Assembly (NCBI RefSeq): GCF_003721245.1
Contig: NZ_RIZG01000002.1
Location: 473,912-537,911 of the forward strand
Direction: 5' to 3'
DNA from: Marinomonas hwangdonensis
Lineage (GTDB): Bacteria > Pseudomonadota > Gammaproteobacteria > Pseudomonadales > Marinomonadaceae
DNA: 64,000 nucleotides
A model generated the notes under the pieces. That model made no database searches, was not told the DNA's origin, and saw only the letters and a list, made by a program, of their open reading frames with translations. The translations under genes and the position numbers were made by a program. Below, piece by piece: positions 26,138-34,732 of the stretch. Within the stretch, counting starts at the first letter, position 1, and the number at the start of each line of letters is the position of its first letter.

Positions 26138-27625
26138 TCAAAGACGAATCCAGGTATTCTTAATCTCGGTGTATTTCTCTAACGCATGCCAGGATTTATC
26201 ACGACCATTGCCGGAGGCTTTGACACCACCAAAAGGCACCGTCGTATCACCATCTCCCCAAGTGTTTACCCATACCATGCCCGACTCTAACCGTCGGCTC
26301 ACTCGATGCGCACGCGATAAATCGTTCGTCCAAAGAGCGGCACCCAGGCCGTATTTAGAATCGTTCGCTAATGCAATAGCTTCTTCCTCGGTTTCAAAAC
26401 TCATCACAGCAAGGACTGGGCCAAAAATCTCTTCTTGCACAAAGCGCATCTGATGATTCGCTTCAGAGAAAATCGTCGGTGACATAAAGAAACCCTGACC
26501 TACTTGGTATTCAGGCACACCACCTAATTCCAACTTAGCCCCCTCATCAATGGCGCTTTGCACAAAGCCTGATACGGTTTCAAATTGATTTTTGTCCACC
26601 AAGGGCCCCATTTTGGTGCTCGGATTTAATGGATCGCCAGGCACATACTCGCGAGCCGCCTTCAACAGCTCAGTCATAAATGCGTCTTTTAAACTGTGGT
26701 GAACATACAAACGCGAGCAAGCAATACACACTTCGCCCTGATTGGTAAAAATGGCCGTGGCGGCGCCTTTCGCAGCGGCTTTAATGTCATTACAGTCATC
26801 AAACACCAAACAGGGGGATTTCCCTCCCGCCTCCAACCAAACACGCTTCATATTCGATTGACCCGCGTACTGCATTAACATACCAGCCACACGGCTAGAA
26901 CCCGTAAACGCCAAAGTGCCCACCCCATGGTGCAAGGCAAGTGCTTTGCCTGCGGTATGCCCGAAACCGGGTAACACATTAAACACCCCATCCGGTACAC
27001 CCGCCTGCGTGGCTAACTGTGCAATTCTTAATGCACTTAATGGCGACTTCTCAGACGGCTTTAAAATAATGCTATTGCCAGCCGCCAATGCGGGCGCGAT
27101 TTTCCACATCACCATCATTAAAGGGTAGTTCCAGGGCGTAATAATCGCCACCACCCCCAACGGCTCACGACTAATGAGCGCAAGATTTTGCGAGTTGGTT
27201 GGGGCAATTTCACCGTACAATTTATCAATGCACTCGGCAGACCAACGTAAACAGTCTAACGAATCCGGCACATCTATATTCACCATCTCACTGATGGATT
27301 TGCCCATGTCTAGGGTATCTATCAGCGCCAATTCATCCTGATGCTGTTCAAGCAAATCCGCCCATTTTTGCAATATTCGTTTGCGCTTTCCTGGTGCCAT
27401 ATCAGACCAGACACCGCTGCGAAAACTGGCCTCAGCTGCCGCCACCGCCAAATCGACATCCGCACTGTCACAACTGGACACCTGCGCCAACAGAGACTCA
27501 TCAGTTGGATTAATACAATCAAACGTCTCACCACTTTGCGCCGCCACAAACGCCCCATTGATATAGGCTTTATCCAGTAACATCAGCTTGGCGCGTAATG
27601 ATTGCCACTCTTGGTAAGTTTTCAT
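26138..27625 (-). CDS. puuC: Gamma-glutamyl-gamma-aminobutyraldehyde dehydrogenase
   Basis: 495 residues, NAD(P)-dependent aldehyde dehydrogenase. The opening MKTYQEWQ..A resembles PuuC. Blocks are PWNYPLMMVMWKIAPALAAGN, KPSEKSPLSA, FTGSSRVAG, general base LEAGGKSP, catalytic Cys in NQGEVCIACSRLYVH, and EIFGPVLAVM. It oxidises the aldehyde made by PuuB to gamma-glutamyl-GABA. It is the promoter-proximal gene of the minus-strand puuC-puuB-puuA-potFGHI-amidotransferase series, which could be a single long operon. Confidence 0.88.
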   Translation of the reverse strand: MKTYQEWQSLRAKLMLLDKAYINGAFVAAQSGETFDCINPTDESLLAQVSSCDSADVDLAVAAAEASFRSGVWSDMAPGKRKRILQKWADLLEQHQDELALIDTLDMGKSISEMVNIDVPDSLDCLRWSAECIDKLYGEIAPTNSQNLALISREPLGVVAIITPWNYPLMMVMWKIAPALAAGNSIILKPSEKSPLSALRIAQLATQAGVPDGVFNVLPGFGHTAGKALALHHGVGTLAFTGSSRVAGMLMQYAGQSNMKRVWLEAGGKSPCLVFDDCNDIKAAAKGAATAIFTNQGEVCIACSRLYVHHSLKDAFMTELLKAAREYVPGDPLNPSTKMGPLVDKNQFETVSGFVQSAIDEGAKLELGGVPEYQVGQGFFMSPTIFSEANHQMRFVQEEIFGPVLAVMSFETEEEAIALANDSKYGLGAALWTNDLSRAHRVSRRLESGMVWVNTWGDGDTTVPFGGVKASGNGRDKSWHALEKYTEIKNTWIRL

Positions 27626-27946
27626 TGGCTAATCCCCTTGGTAAAAATACGAGTTGAGTACAATAAGTTATCGCCCAATTTGAATCGATTAGCAACGTGG
27701 GAATACGGTTAAGATCGAATAAATCCGCACAATAAAAACACATTAGGTTGTCGTTTTAGAGTGACCTGTACTAATTTTAGAAGGACTTTTATGAAATATG
27801 GATTAGTGATTGCAATCAGGAATTCTCTTGGTATAGTCGCGCAAATAATGATCACCCCAGACCACTTTACCGTACTCAAACGGTTCGTATTTAAACAACG
27901 ATTATCTGAATTAGGATAATAGTCGCACCACTCGAAAGGACAATAA
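27626..27946. other. Divergent intergenic region puuC / MFS gene
   Basis: 321 bases that should hold the puuC promoter on the minus strand and that of the MFS gene on the plus strand. No strong operator dyad was found. It contains one short plus-strand ORF with a good ribosome site (27791-27919), listed separately. Confidence 0.55.
27791..27919 (+). CDS. Possible 42-residue small protein or leader peptide
   Basis: ATG at 27791 preceded by AGAAGGA at a 5-base gap, encoding 42 residues (begins MKYGLVIAIRNSLG, ends RLSELG) and stopping 27 bases before the MFS start. The first 20 residues are mildly hydrophobic and the C-terminal third is basic. It is not recognised. It could be a leader peptide for the transporter, a small protein, a gene remnant or chance. 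Confidence 0.35.
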   Translation: MKYGLVIAIRNSLGIVAQIMITPDHFTVLKRFVFKQRLSELG

Positions 27947-29233
27947 ATGTTAAAGCAAACCCTGATTCCCGTTTGGAGTCTGCTGATTGGTATCGCCATC
28001 TTAACCATGGCCAGTGCCTTACAAAGCTCATTGATCGGTATTCGTGCCTCGATCGAAGAGTTTAATACCACGGCAACGGGTCTGATCATGTCAGCCTACT
28101 ATCTTGGCTTTATTCTCGGTTCACTTTTAGTACCAAACTGGGTCAAAAATGTGGGACACATTCGCGTGTTCGCGGCGGTGGCCTCTTTGGCTTCTGTCAC
28201 GATTTTGCTGCAATCGGTTGTAGTGGATCCTTGGTTCTGGATGCTGATGAGGATGGGCACAGGTTTGTGTTATGCAGGCCTATTTATTGTCACAGAAAGC
28301 TGGCTTAACGACATTGCCACCAATAAAACCCGAGGACGCTTGTTCTCTATTTACATTATCGAAATATGGGCCAGTCAAACCATCAGTCAGCTGTTGCTCA
28401 ACCTAGCCTCGCCAAGCGGTTTTGGTTTATTTATTCTAACGTCGGTTCTGATTTCCTTGGCCGTTGTGCCACTTTTATTAGTCAGAACACCTTCACCGAC
28501 CATTAACGTGCCTGAAAAACTCAATATTATGGGGCTCATTAAAACCGCGCCCTTGGGGGTAACAGGTGTCACCATTGCCGGTGCCACCTCAGGTGCGATT
28601 CTTGGCTTGGGCGCTCTTTACGCAAAAAGCATCGGCATGAACATTGCTGAGATCTCAATTTTTATCGGTGCCAGCTACGTGGGGGGCATGTTGTTACAAT
28701 GGCCTATTGGTAAGCTCTCAGATCGTCAAGACCGTCGTGTTACCATTTTGTGGGTGGGCATAGTCGGCGCCATTGCCGCTTTTATTGTGCCACTAGGCGG
28801 AGGGCTAGACAGTCAAGTCTTGATGATGTTCGGTATGTTTGCGGTCGGAGCGTTTACCTTCCCCATGTACTCGCTGGCGTCGTCTCACATTAATGACCAG
28901 TTGCGCCCAGAACAAATTCTCTCGGCCAGTAGCGGCATGATATTACTCAACGGGGTGGGCGGTATGATTGGGCCGTTAGCCGCCGCTGCCTTAATGGACT
29001 TCATCCGCATTGACGCCCTGTTCTGGTTTGTGGCGCTGTTAAACATCAGCGTTGCCATGGTCGCCTTGTATCGTATCAAGCATCAGCCAGCCATGATCAT
29101 CGAAGAACAAGGGGATCAAATCCCAGTGGCATTGACCGTCTCGTCCGTTGCAACAGCAGAAATGCTCGCCGACGCTGACTCGTCTTCCACACCAGAAGAT
29201 GAAAAGAGTCACGAAGTCGAAATCAAGCTTTAA
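27947..29233 (+). CDS. MFS transporter, YcaD-like
   Basis: 428 residues, 12 predicted helices. Features are the N-terminal SSLIGIRASIEEFNTTATGLIMSAYYLGFILGSL, the RMGTGLCYAGLFIVTESWLND block in helix 4-5, and the cytoplasmic loop GKLSDRQDRR between helices 8 and 9. These suit the YcaD/UMF-type major facilitators of unknown substrate. The last 40 residues are a polar acidic tail. GAAAGGA precedes the ATG. Position opposite the polyamine operon hints at an amine-related cargo but does not show it. Confidence 0.8.
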   Translation: MLKQTLIPVWSLLIGIAILTMASALQSSLIGIRASIEEFNTTATGLIMSAYYLGFILGSLLVPNWVKNVGHIRVFAAVASLASVTILLQSVVVDPWFWMLMRMGTGLCYAGLFIVTESWLNDIATNKTRGRLFSIYIIEIWASQTISQLLLNLASPSGFGLFILTSVLISLAVVPLLLVRTPSPTINVPEKLNIMGLIKTAPLGVTGVTIAGATSGAILGLGALYAKSIGMNIAEISIFIGASYVGGMLLQWPIGKLSDRQDRRVTILWVGIVGAIAAFIVPLGGGLDSQVLMMFGMFAVGAFTFPMYSLASSHINDQLRPEQILSASSGMILLNGVGGMIGPLAAAALMDFIRIDALFWFVALLNISVAMVALYRIKHQPAMIIEEQGDQIPVALTVSSVATAEMLADADSSSTPEDEKSHEVEIKL

Positions 29234-29255
29234 AACTGGATGACAAAACGCACTC

Positions 29256-29295
29256 TCGCCACACACTTTTCTATAAAGGCTGTGTGGCGATTTTT
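29256..29295 (+). terminator. Rho-independent terminator of the MFS gene
   Basis: 10-bp stem TCGCCACACA (29256-29265) / TGTGTGGCGA (29281-29290) followed by five T. It overlaps the last codons of the convergent argO gene. Confidence 0.88.
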
Positions 29296-29876
29296 AAAGC
29301 AATCCCCCAAATCAATAAGGCATTCACACGATTAAACCAGCGCCAAAACATCGCACTCGCCAGCCATTTGGCGCACAATTTACCAATAAGTGCCAAAGAC
29401 AAAAACCACGCCACAGAAGCCACCACCCCGCCCAGTACAAACTCCCACTTCGCGTCTTGCCACTGATTCGACAAACTGCCCATCAAAATCATGGTATCCA
29501 GATAAAAATGCGGATTTAACCAAGTCACCGCAAAACCCATCATAATCAGCGGCCACAAGGCCAATCGCTGACTGGATTTTTCCAAAATCAAATGCTCCTC
29601 TTGAAACGACGCACGCCATTTACCAAGCGCAAACCACACCAAGAAAGCCACCCCACCCCATCGAGACAAGGTCAAAAGCCAATCATTGCTTTGCAAGATC
29701 AGCCCTAAACCAAACGCGCCTAAAGCAATCGACAAGGCATCGCTCAAAATAAACAACAGCGCAATCGGAAACGCATAATGCCGTTTCAATGCCTGTTCTA
29801 ACAAAAAACTGTTCTGCGCCCCCACCGCGATAATCAAACCACCACCAGTGATAGCACCACTCATAAACGCCAACAT
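29271..29876 (-). CDS. argO: LysE/ArgO family amino acid exporter
   Basis: 201 residues from the ATG at 29876 (GGGAG upstream), six membrane helices. The opening AFMSGAITGGGLIIAVGAQNSFLLEQALKRHY and the block TWLNPHFYLDTMILMG are the signature of LysE/ArgO basic amino acid exporters. It would export arginine or lysine across the inner membrane. It is divergent from argP, its activator in E. coli, with 117 bases between the starts. Confidence 0.9.
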   Translation of the reverse strand: MLAFMSGAITGGGLIIAVGAQNSFLLEQALKRHYAFPIALLFILSDALSIALGAFGLGLILQSNDWLLTLSRWGGVAFLVWFALGKWRASFQEEHLILEKSSQRLALWPLIMMGFAVTWLNPHFYLDTMILMGSLSNQWQDAKWEFVLGGVVASVAWFLSLALIGKLCAKWLASAMFWRWFNRVNALLIWGIALKIATQPL

Positions 29877-29993
29877 AACAGACTCCCAAACGCACACTTT
29901 TAAAGATCGCTTGATGTTACGTAACCGAGTCTATAAATTAAAATTAATTAAACTTAAACTGCATTAGAATTTATTATAAAGAGCACCCACATT

Positions 29994-30875
29994 ATGATGG
30001 ATTATAAAGCGCTCACCAGCTTGCACGCTGTGCTGCGTTTTCAAAGTTTTGCCAAAGCCGCAGAACATTTACACCTCACACAATCGGCCGTCTCCCAAAA
30101 CATCAAACGCTTAGAACAAGACTATGGCCAGCCACTGTTGATTCGAGCAAGACCCGTTGTGGCCACACCATTTGGTGAGCAACTCGTCGCCCATCTTAAT
30201 AAAGTCACCATGCTTGAAGAAGGCCTAAGAGAAGAGATACAGGGAAAAACAGCCGGCCACCCACTGAACATTGCCGTCAATAACGATGTACTAGCGACCT
30301 GGTTCATCGAAGTGGTTCAGCGTTTTTCGTCTACTAACCAGACCAAATTACACATTAAATCCGCAGATCAATCAGTCACGCGTAGCTTGTTACAAACTGG
30401 TGAGGTCGTTGCTTGCCTTAGCCAAATTGGCACCCCCGTGGCAGGCGGTGATTCAATATTTTTGGGGTATATGCGCTATGAACTGGTCGCTACCCCTGAG
30501 TTTGTAAAGCACTATCTCAAAGGCGACCTTAGTGCTGAAGCGATGTTGTGTTCACCATCGCTTATTTACGACGAACACGACGAACTCTGGTCTCGATATC
30601 AAACTGAGTGTTTAAAAGTACCTGCCGATACCCGCCACAGCCATTGGTATCCATCCTCGCACGGCTTTGTCGAGCTGGTAATGACTGGCACAGTCTGTGC
30701 TTTAGTACCAAGTATGCAAGTAAAAGACGCATTACAACGTGGTCAACTGGTGTCTCTGTTTCCAAATAACACCTTGGCCCTGCCGCTTTACTGGCATTGG
30801 TACAAACTAAATTCCCCTGTATTGGATCGACTCACTGAGGTAGTATCAGCGGTCACACAGGAGTCCTTACAGTAA
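29994..30875 (+). CDS. argP: LysR-family regulator ArgP (IciA)
   Basis: 293 residues. The winged helix-turn-helix is DYKALTSLHAVLRFQSFAKAAEHLHLTQSAVSQNIKRLEQDYGQPLLIR, very close to ArgP. The effector domain contains VACLSQIGTPVAGG and YELVATPEF, expected for the basic amino acid sensor. In E. coli ArgP activates argO in response to arginine and represses or releases with lysine. The AT-rich divergent spacer toward argO is the likely binding region. Confidence 0.9.
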   Translation: MMDYKALTSLHAVLRFQSFAKAAEHLHLTQSAVSQNIKRLEQDYGQPLLIRARPVVATPFGEQLVAHLNKVTMLEEGLREEIQGKTAGHPLNIAVNNDVLATWFIEVVQRFSSTNQTKLHIKSADQSVTRSLLQTGEVVACLSQIGTPVAGGDSIFLGYMRYELVATPEFVKHYLKGDLSAEAMLCSPSLIYDEHDELWSRYQTECLKVPADTRHSHWYPSSHGFVELVMTGTVCALVPSMQVKDALQRGQLVSLFPNNTLALPLYWHWYKLNSPVLDRLTEVVSAVTQESLQ

Positions 30876-30948
30876 CGTCACCGAGCGAAACAACTGACAG
30901 GCTGTATTCTTTCACAGCAACCTTGTAAACCATTTTTAAGGAAAAATT

Positions 30949-31788
30949 ATGATACGCAAATGTTTATTCCCCGTGGCGGGTTACGGTACGCGCTTTTTAC
31001 CAGCGACAAAATCCATGCCGAAAGAAATGCTTCCCATCGTTAACAAACCCTTGGTTCAATACGGTGTAGAAGAAGCCACGGCAGCGGGATTAACGAATGT
31101 CACTTTTGTAACAGGCCGTGGTAAACGCGCCATCGCAGACCATTTCGACATCAGCTACGAACTAGAACACCAAATCGCCGGCACCAACAAAGAAAAATAC
31201 CTAGACGGCATTCGCTACCTGATCGACAACGTCAACTTTTCCTTCACTCGCCAAAACAACATGCTCGGCCTAGGCCACGCGATCCTGACGGGTGAACCGT
31301 TGATCGGCGACGAAGCCTTTGGCGTCGTACTCGCAGACGATTTATGTTTCGGTGAAGCCGATAACGGTGTCATGGCGCAAATGGTTAAACTCTATAACCA
31401 ATTCCGTTGCACCATTGTGGCCATTGAAGAAGTGCCAGAAGACGAAGTGCACAAATATGGTGTGATAAAAGGCGAATCCATGATGGAAGGCCTATATCGC
31501 GTGACAGACATGGTAGAAAAACCGTCTAAAGAAGACGCCCCTTCCAACCTTGCTATCATTGGGCGCTACATACTCACGCCTGACATCTTTGACAAAATCC
31601 GTAACACACCGCCTGGGCGCAATGGCGAAGTACAAATTACCGACGCCATCTTGCAACAAGCCCAAGAAGGCTGTGTACTGGCGTACAAATTCAAAGGCAA
31701 ACGCTTTGACTGTGGCAGCGTAAAAGGCTTTGTTGAAGCCACCAACTTCTGCTACCAAAACATCTACAAAGACCCAACCGAAGGCTAA
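30949..31788 (+). CDS. galU: UTP--glucose-1-phosphate uridylyltransferase
   Basis: 279 residues, full length. Nucleotide-binding start KCLFPVAGYGTRFLPATKSMPKEMLPIVNKPLVQYG, then FVTGRGKRAIADHFD, GLGHAILTGEPLIGDEAFGVVLADD and YKFKGKRFDCGSVKGF. It makes UDP-glucose for envelope polysaccharides. AAGGAAAAA precedes the ATG. It is monocistronic, with a strong terminator 19 bases after the stop. Confidence 0.96.
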   Translation: MIRKCLFPVAGYGTRFLPATKSMPKEMLPIVNKPLVQYGVEEATAAGLTNVTFVTGRGKRAIADHFDISYELEHQIAGTNKEKYLDGIRYLIDNVNFSFTRQNNMLGLGHAILTGEPLIGDEAFGVVLADDLCFGEADNGVMAQMVKLYNQFRCTIVAIEEVPEDEVHKYGVIKGESMMEGLYRVTDMVEKPSKEDAPSNLAIIGRYILTPDIFDKIRNTPPGRNGEVQITDAILQQAQEGCVLAYKFKGKRFDCGSVKGFVEATNFCYQNIYKDPTEG

Positions 31789-31806
31789 TCCCTACGATGG
31801 CGTGAC

Positions 31807-31840
31807 AAAAAAACCAGTGCCACACCGCACTGGTTTTTTT
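31807..31840. terminator. Bidirectional Rho-independent terminator, galU / AEC gene
   Basis: 14-bp perfect stem AAAAAAACCAGTGC / GCACTGGTTTTTTT with loop CACACC. T-runs on both strands allow it to end galU (plus) and the convergent AEC gene (minus, stop at 31849). Confidence 0.95.
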
Positions 31841-31848
31841 GCATCCTG

Positions 31849-32796
31849 CTAACTCAGAAACTGCTGACTCAACCAAATACTCACCGGCACAGTCACCACA
31901 GACAGCAAAGTTTGCATAGTAATGTACGCCGCTATTCGATCAGCATCACCGCCTAACTGACGGGCCAAGGCATACGCCGACGTCGCCGTGGGCACCACAC
32001 CAAACAATACCGCCACCAACGCCGGCAAGCCTCGCACGTCCAACCACCAGCACATCAAACCAATCACCAAAGGAAACACCACAAAACGCGCCGCTGACGA
32101 CATCACAAAGGTCATACCCACCGAACGAATCGCCTCAAGCCGAACACTCGCCCCCACCGCCAACAGCACCAACGGCAACGCCGCCTGCGACACCATACCC
32201 ACCACCTCAGACAACAACAGAATCGGCGTCAGCCCAAGCACATTCAAACCACTGCCCAGCACAATCGACACAATCAGAGGGTTACGAATCAAGGCACCAC
32301 TTAACAAGCGCGGCAAAGAAACAGATAAACCTTGATCAGCCGAAGACGGCCCATGCATCAAGGTCATAGACACCACCAAAAACACATTGATGGACGGAAT
32401 CAACACAGACGCCCCCAACGCCGCCAACACCAAACCCTCATTGCCATACACACTGCCCGCCAGCGCCAACACAATAAAGGTATTAAAACGCACGCCTGCT
32501 TGCAGCATAGACGACGCCGTCGGCGCCACCACCTTCATCACCCACACAGACGCAAACACAAAACTCGCCGTCACCACCAGAGCCAACAGCAAAATCAGCG
32601 CGTACTTAGGTAACAAAGGATTAGAAAAATCGATCTGCGACGTTTTATGAAACAACAACGCCGGAAACAACACCCAATAAGACAGCTTATCCACACCCTG
32701 CCAAAAGCCGTCCATCGGAAAACGCCAACGCTGGCACACGGCCCCCGCCACCAACAACAAAAACACCGGCAACACCGAAAGAGAAAGAGAAAACAC
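31849..32796 (-). CDS. AEC family transporter (auxin efflux carrier-like)
   Basis: 315 residues and about ten membrane helices in two halves. Typical blocks are LPVFLLLVAGAVCQRW at the start, GNEGLVLAALGASVLIPSINVF, and ALPLVLLAVGASVRLEA. The family exports small organic acids (malate, malonate, auxin-like molecules). The substrate is unknown. A LysR regulator gene lies 39 bases upstream in the same direction. Both it and that gene are rich in C on the plus strand, unlike their neighbours. Confidence 0.85.
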   Translation of the reverse strand: MFSLSLSVLPVFLLLVAGAVCQRWRFPMDGFWQGVDKLSYWVLFPALLFHKTSQIDFSNPLLPKYALILLLALVVTASFVFASVWVMKVVAPTASSMLQAGVRFNTFIVLALAGSVYGNEGLVLAALGASVLIPSINVFLVVSMTLMHGPSSADQGLSVSLPRLLSGALIRNPLIVSIVLGSGLNVLGLTPILLLSEVVGMVSQAALPLVLLAVGASVRLEAIRSVGMTFVMSSAARFVVFPLVIGLMCWWLDVRGLPALVAVLFGVVPTATSAYALARQLGGDADRIAAYITMQTLLSVVTVPVSIWLSQQFLS

Positions 32797-32835
32797 AGCC
32801 GCTCCTTAACAGGTTATAAAAGGCACCAGACAAAA

Positions 32836-33738
32836 CTAACCAGACACAAGCCGCCAATCTTGCGCCGCCAACTGCTCAACAAACCACGACAAACCTTTAC
32901 CAGGGTCGTCTTTTCGCCACGCCAAATACGCCATCTGATTGGGCCGGGGCAACTCACATTCACGCAACACCAAACGCCCAGCACTCAATGCCTCCTCGAT
33001 GCGATGCTTCGGCAAATACCCTACTCCCAACCCCAAACATTGCGCCTGAATTTTACTGCGCATGGTATCGACTCTCAGCACTTGGCGACTTTCAAACACA
33101 CCACTGCTGCGCGCCGGCAAAATTTTTGAACTGTCCGCCACCACAATCGCCGGAAATGACCGCAACTGCGCCGCCGTAATCGGCCCTTCTACCGACGCCA
33201 ACGGATGTGTTGGCGCCACCGCAAACACAAACTCAATCTCACCAATCGCGCGAATATGCACACTGCCCTTAGGCAACTCCCCCGTCACGCCAATCACCAA
33301 ATCCACCCGATTGTCCTGCAAAGCATCCCAGCCGCCGCCTACCGCCTCTTCTGACAAACTCAGCTCAACCGGACGATTCTGTCCTAAAAAATCCCCCACC
33401 ACAGACAACAAAGGCGACTCCAACAACACAGTATCCCGCGCGATTCTCAGCTTAGGCTCCCAGCCTGAATCAAACTGCTTAATGGAATCCTCCAAACGCA
33501 GCGCCGCGTCTAAAATCGCCCGACCTTGCTCCAGTACCAAATGCCCCGCAGGCGTCAGCACCGCTTTTTGCCGAGACCGGTCAAACAGCGCCACACCCAA
33601 ATCGTCCTCCAGCTTCTTCACCGTATAGGTCAACGCCGACGGCACCTTGAACAAAGCCTCTGCCGCAGCAGCAAAACTGCCCAACTGATGAATCGCCTCC
33701 AACACCCGTAATGCTTCCAACGTGACCGCGTGCGCCAT
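32836..33738 (-). CDS. LysR-family transcriptional regulator
   Basis: 300 residues from the ATG at 33738, preceded by AAGG at 8 bases; a TTG six codons upstream is possible. Winged helix-turn-helix: TLEALRVLEAIHQLGSFAAAAEALFKVPSALTYTVKKLEDDLGVALFDRS. The substrate-binding domain contains VDLVIGVTGELPKGSVHIRAIGEIEFVFAVAPTHPLA. It is divergent from the pirin gene with a 119-base gap, and upstream of the AEC carrier, so either could be its target. The effector is unknown. Confidence 0.87.
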   Translation of the reverse strand: MAHAVTLEALRVLEAIHQLGSFAAAAEALFKVPSALTYTVKKLEDDLGVALFDRSRQKAVLTPAGHLVLEQGRAILDAALRLEDSIKQFDSGWEPKLRIARDTVLLESPLLSVVGDFLGQNRPVELSLSEEAVGGGWDALQDNRVDLVIGVTGELPKGSVHIRAIGEIEFVFAVAPTHPLASVEGPITAAQLRSFPAIVVADSSKILPARSSGVFESRQVLRVDTMRSKIQAQCLGLGVGYLPKHRIEEALSAGRLVLRECELPRPNQMAYLAWRKDDPGKGLSWFVEQLAAQDWRLVSG

Positions 33739-33857
33739 AGCCCAACCTTTATTCAAATTTTTTGAAATACTAGCTCAAAAGCTTCCGATTTTCTTTTCTT
33801 TCTCATGCACCTAGACTGCCTACATCGCTAACACATCTTTTAGAAGAGAGCCAAACT

Positions 33858-34556
33858 ATGATCACCCTACGCCATGCACAAGACCGCGGACATGCCAACT
33901 TTGGTTGGTTAAGCAGCTACCACACCTTTTCCTTTGGCAACTACTACGACCCCAAACACATGGGCTTTTCTGACCTGCGCGTCATCAACGACGACACCGT
34001 CATCGCAGGCGCCGGCTTCGACACCCACGGCCACAGAGACATGGAAATACTCAGCCTAGTGCTAGAAGGAAAAATCGCCCACAAAGACAACGCAGGCAAC
34101 ATCAAAGAACTGCCCGCAGGCGAATACCAGCTCATGTCCGCCGGACAAGGCATCTACCACAGCGAATTCAACGCCTCCAAAACCGACGTATTGAAATTCC
34201 TACAAATTTGGATACAACCCAACCAACGCGGCGGACAACCCGGCTACCAACAAAAAGCCTTCAGCCAAACACAAGGCTTCACCACCATCATCACCCCAGA
34301 CGGCAAAGACGGCACACTGCACGTAAAACAAAACATGCAACTCATCCAACTGATACTAGAAAATCAACAAAAAGCCACATGGCAAGCCGACAGCAACCGC
34401 CACTACTACCTCCACCTAATAGAAGGTGAACTGTCCCTAGGCAACGGCATCACCATGCAACCCGGCGACGGCGCAAAAATCGAAAACGTAGCTGAAATAA
34501 ACATAGAAAAACTCAACGACAAACGCGTCAAAGCCCTACTGTTTGACTTGGTGTAA
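33858..34556 (+). CDS. Pirin family protein (quercetin 2,3-dioxygenase-like, YhhW type)
   Basis: 232 residues, bicupin. The opening ITLRHAQDRGHANFGWLSSYHTFSFGNYYDPKHMGFSDLRVINDD is that of E. coli YhhW. The metal ligands of the N-terminal cupin are intact: the two His in FDTHGHRDMEI, and His and Glu in GIYHSEFN. YhhW degrades quercetin in vitro; the cellular role is uncertain. AGAAGAGAG precedes the ATG. The divergent LysR gene is its likely regulator. Confidence 0.92.
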   Translation: MITLRHAQDRGHANFGWLSSYHTFSFGNYYDPKHMGFSDLRVINDDTVIAGAGFDTHGHRDMEILSLVLEGKIAHKDNAGNIKELPAGEYQLMSAGQGIYHSEFNASKTDVLKFLQIWIQPNQRGGQPGYQQKAFSQTQGFTTIITPDGKDGTLHVKQNMQLIQLILENQQKATWQADSNRHYYLHLIEGELSLGNGITMQPGDGAKIENVAEINIEKLNDKRVKALLFDLV

Positions 34557-34732
34557 CCACCAAGTCAAACCATTGAATGGTAAAAAACGTAGGGCAGCAT
34601 AAGGGAGGCACGACCGCAATCTGCCGCAGCGGCCTTTATGACAACAACAAAACCCATCGAATGCCACGGGGTTCGCCAATAGAAAGTCTATTATTTCTAA
34701 GCCGCCTATTCGGCGGTGAAAGACGCATCAAA

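Noticed and set aside
22268..27625. Assigning the polyamine block to glycine betaine catabolism because of the nearby choline genes
   Set aside because: The proteins match PuuABC and PotFGHI; a strong terminator separates choXWV from them.
27709..28089. Minus-strand open frame across the MFS start
   Set aside because: It overlaps the MFS N-terminus, has no ribosome site and no similarity.
32647..33129. 160-residue basic open frame spanning the AEC/LysR junction
   Set aside because: Rich in Arg, His and Gln as expected of an antisense shadow, and it crosses two real genes.
33062..33628. 188-residue open frame antisense to the LysR gene
   Set aside because: The LysR protein is clearly real in the other frame; the long shadow comes from its C-rich codon pattern.
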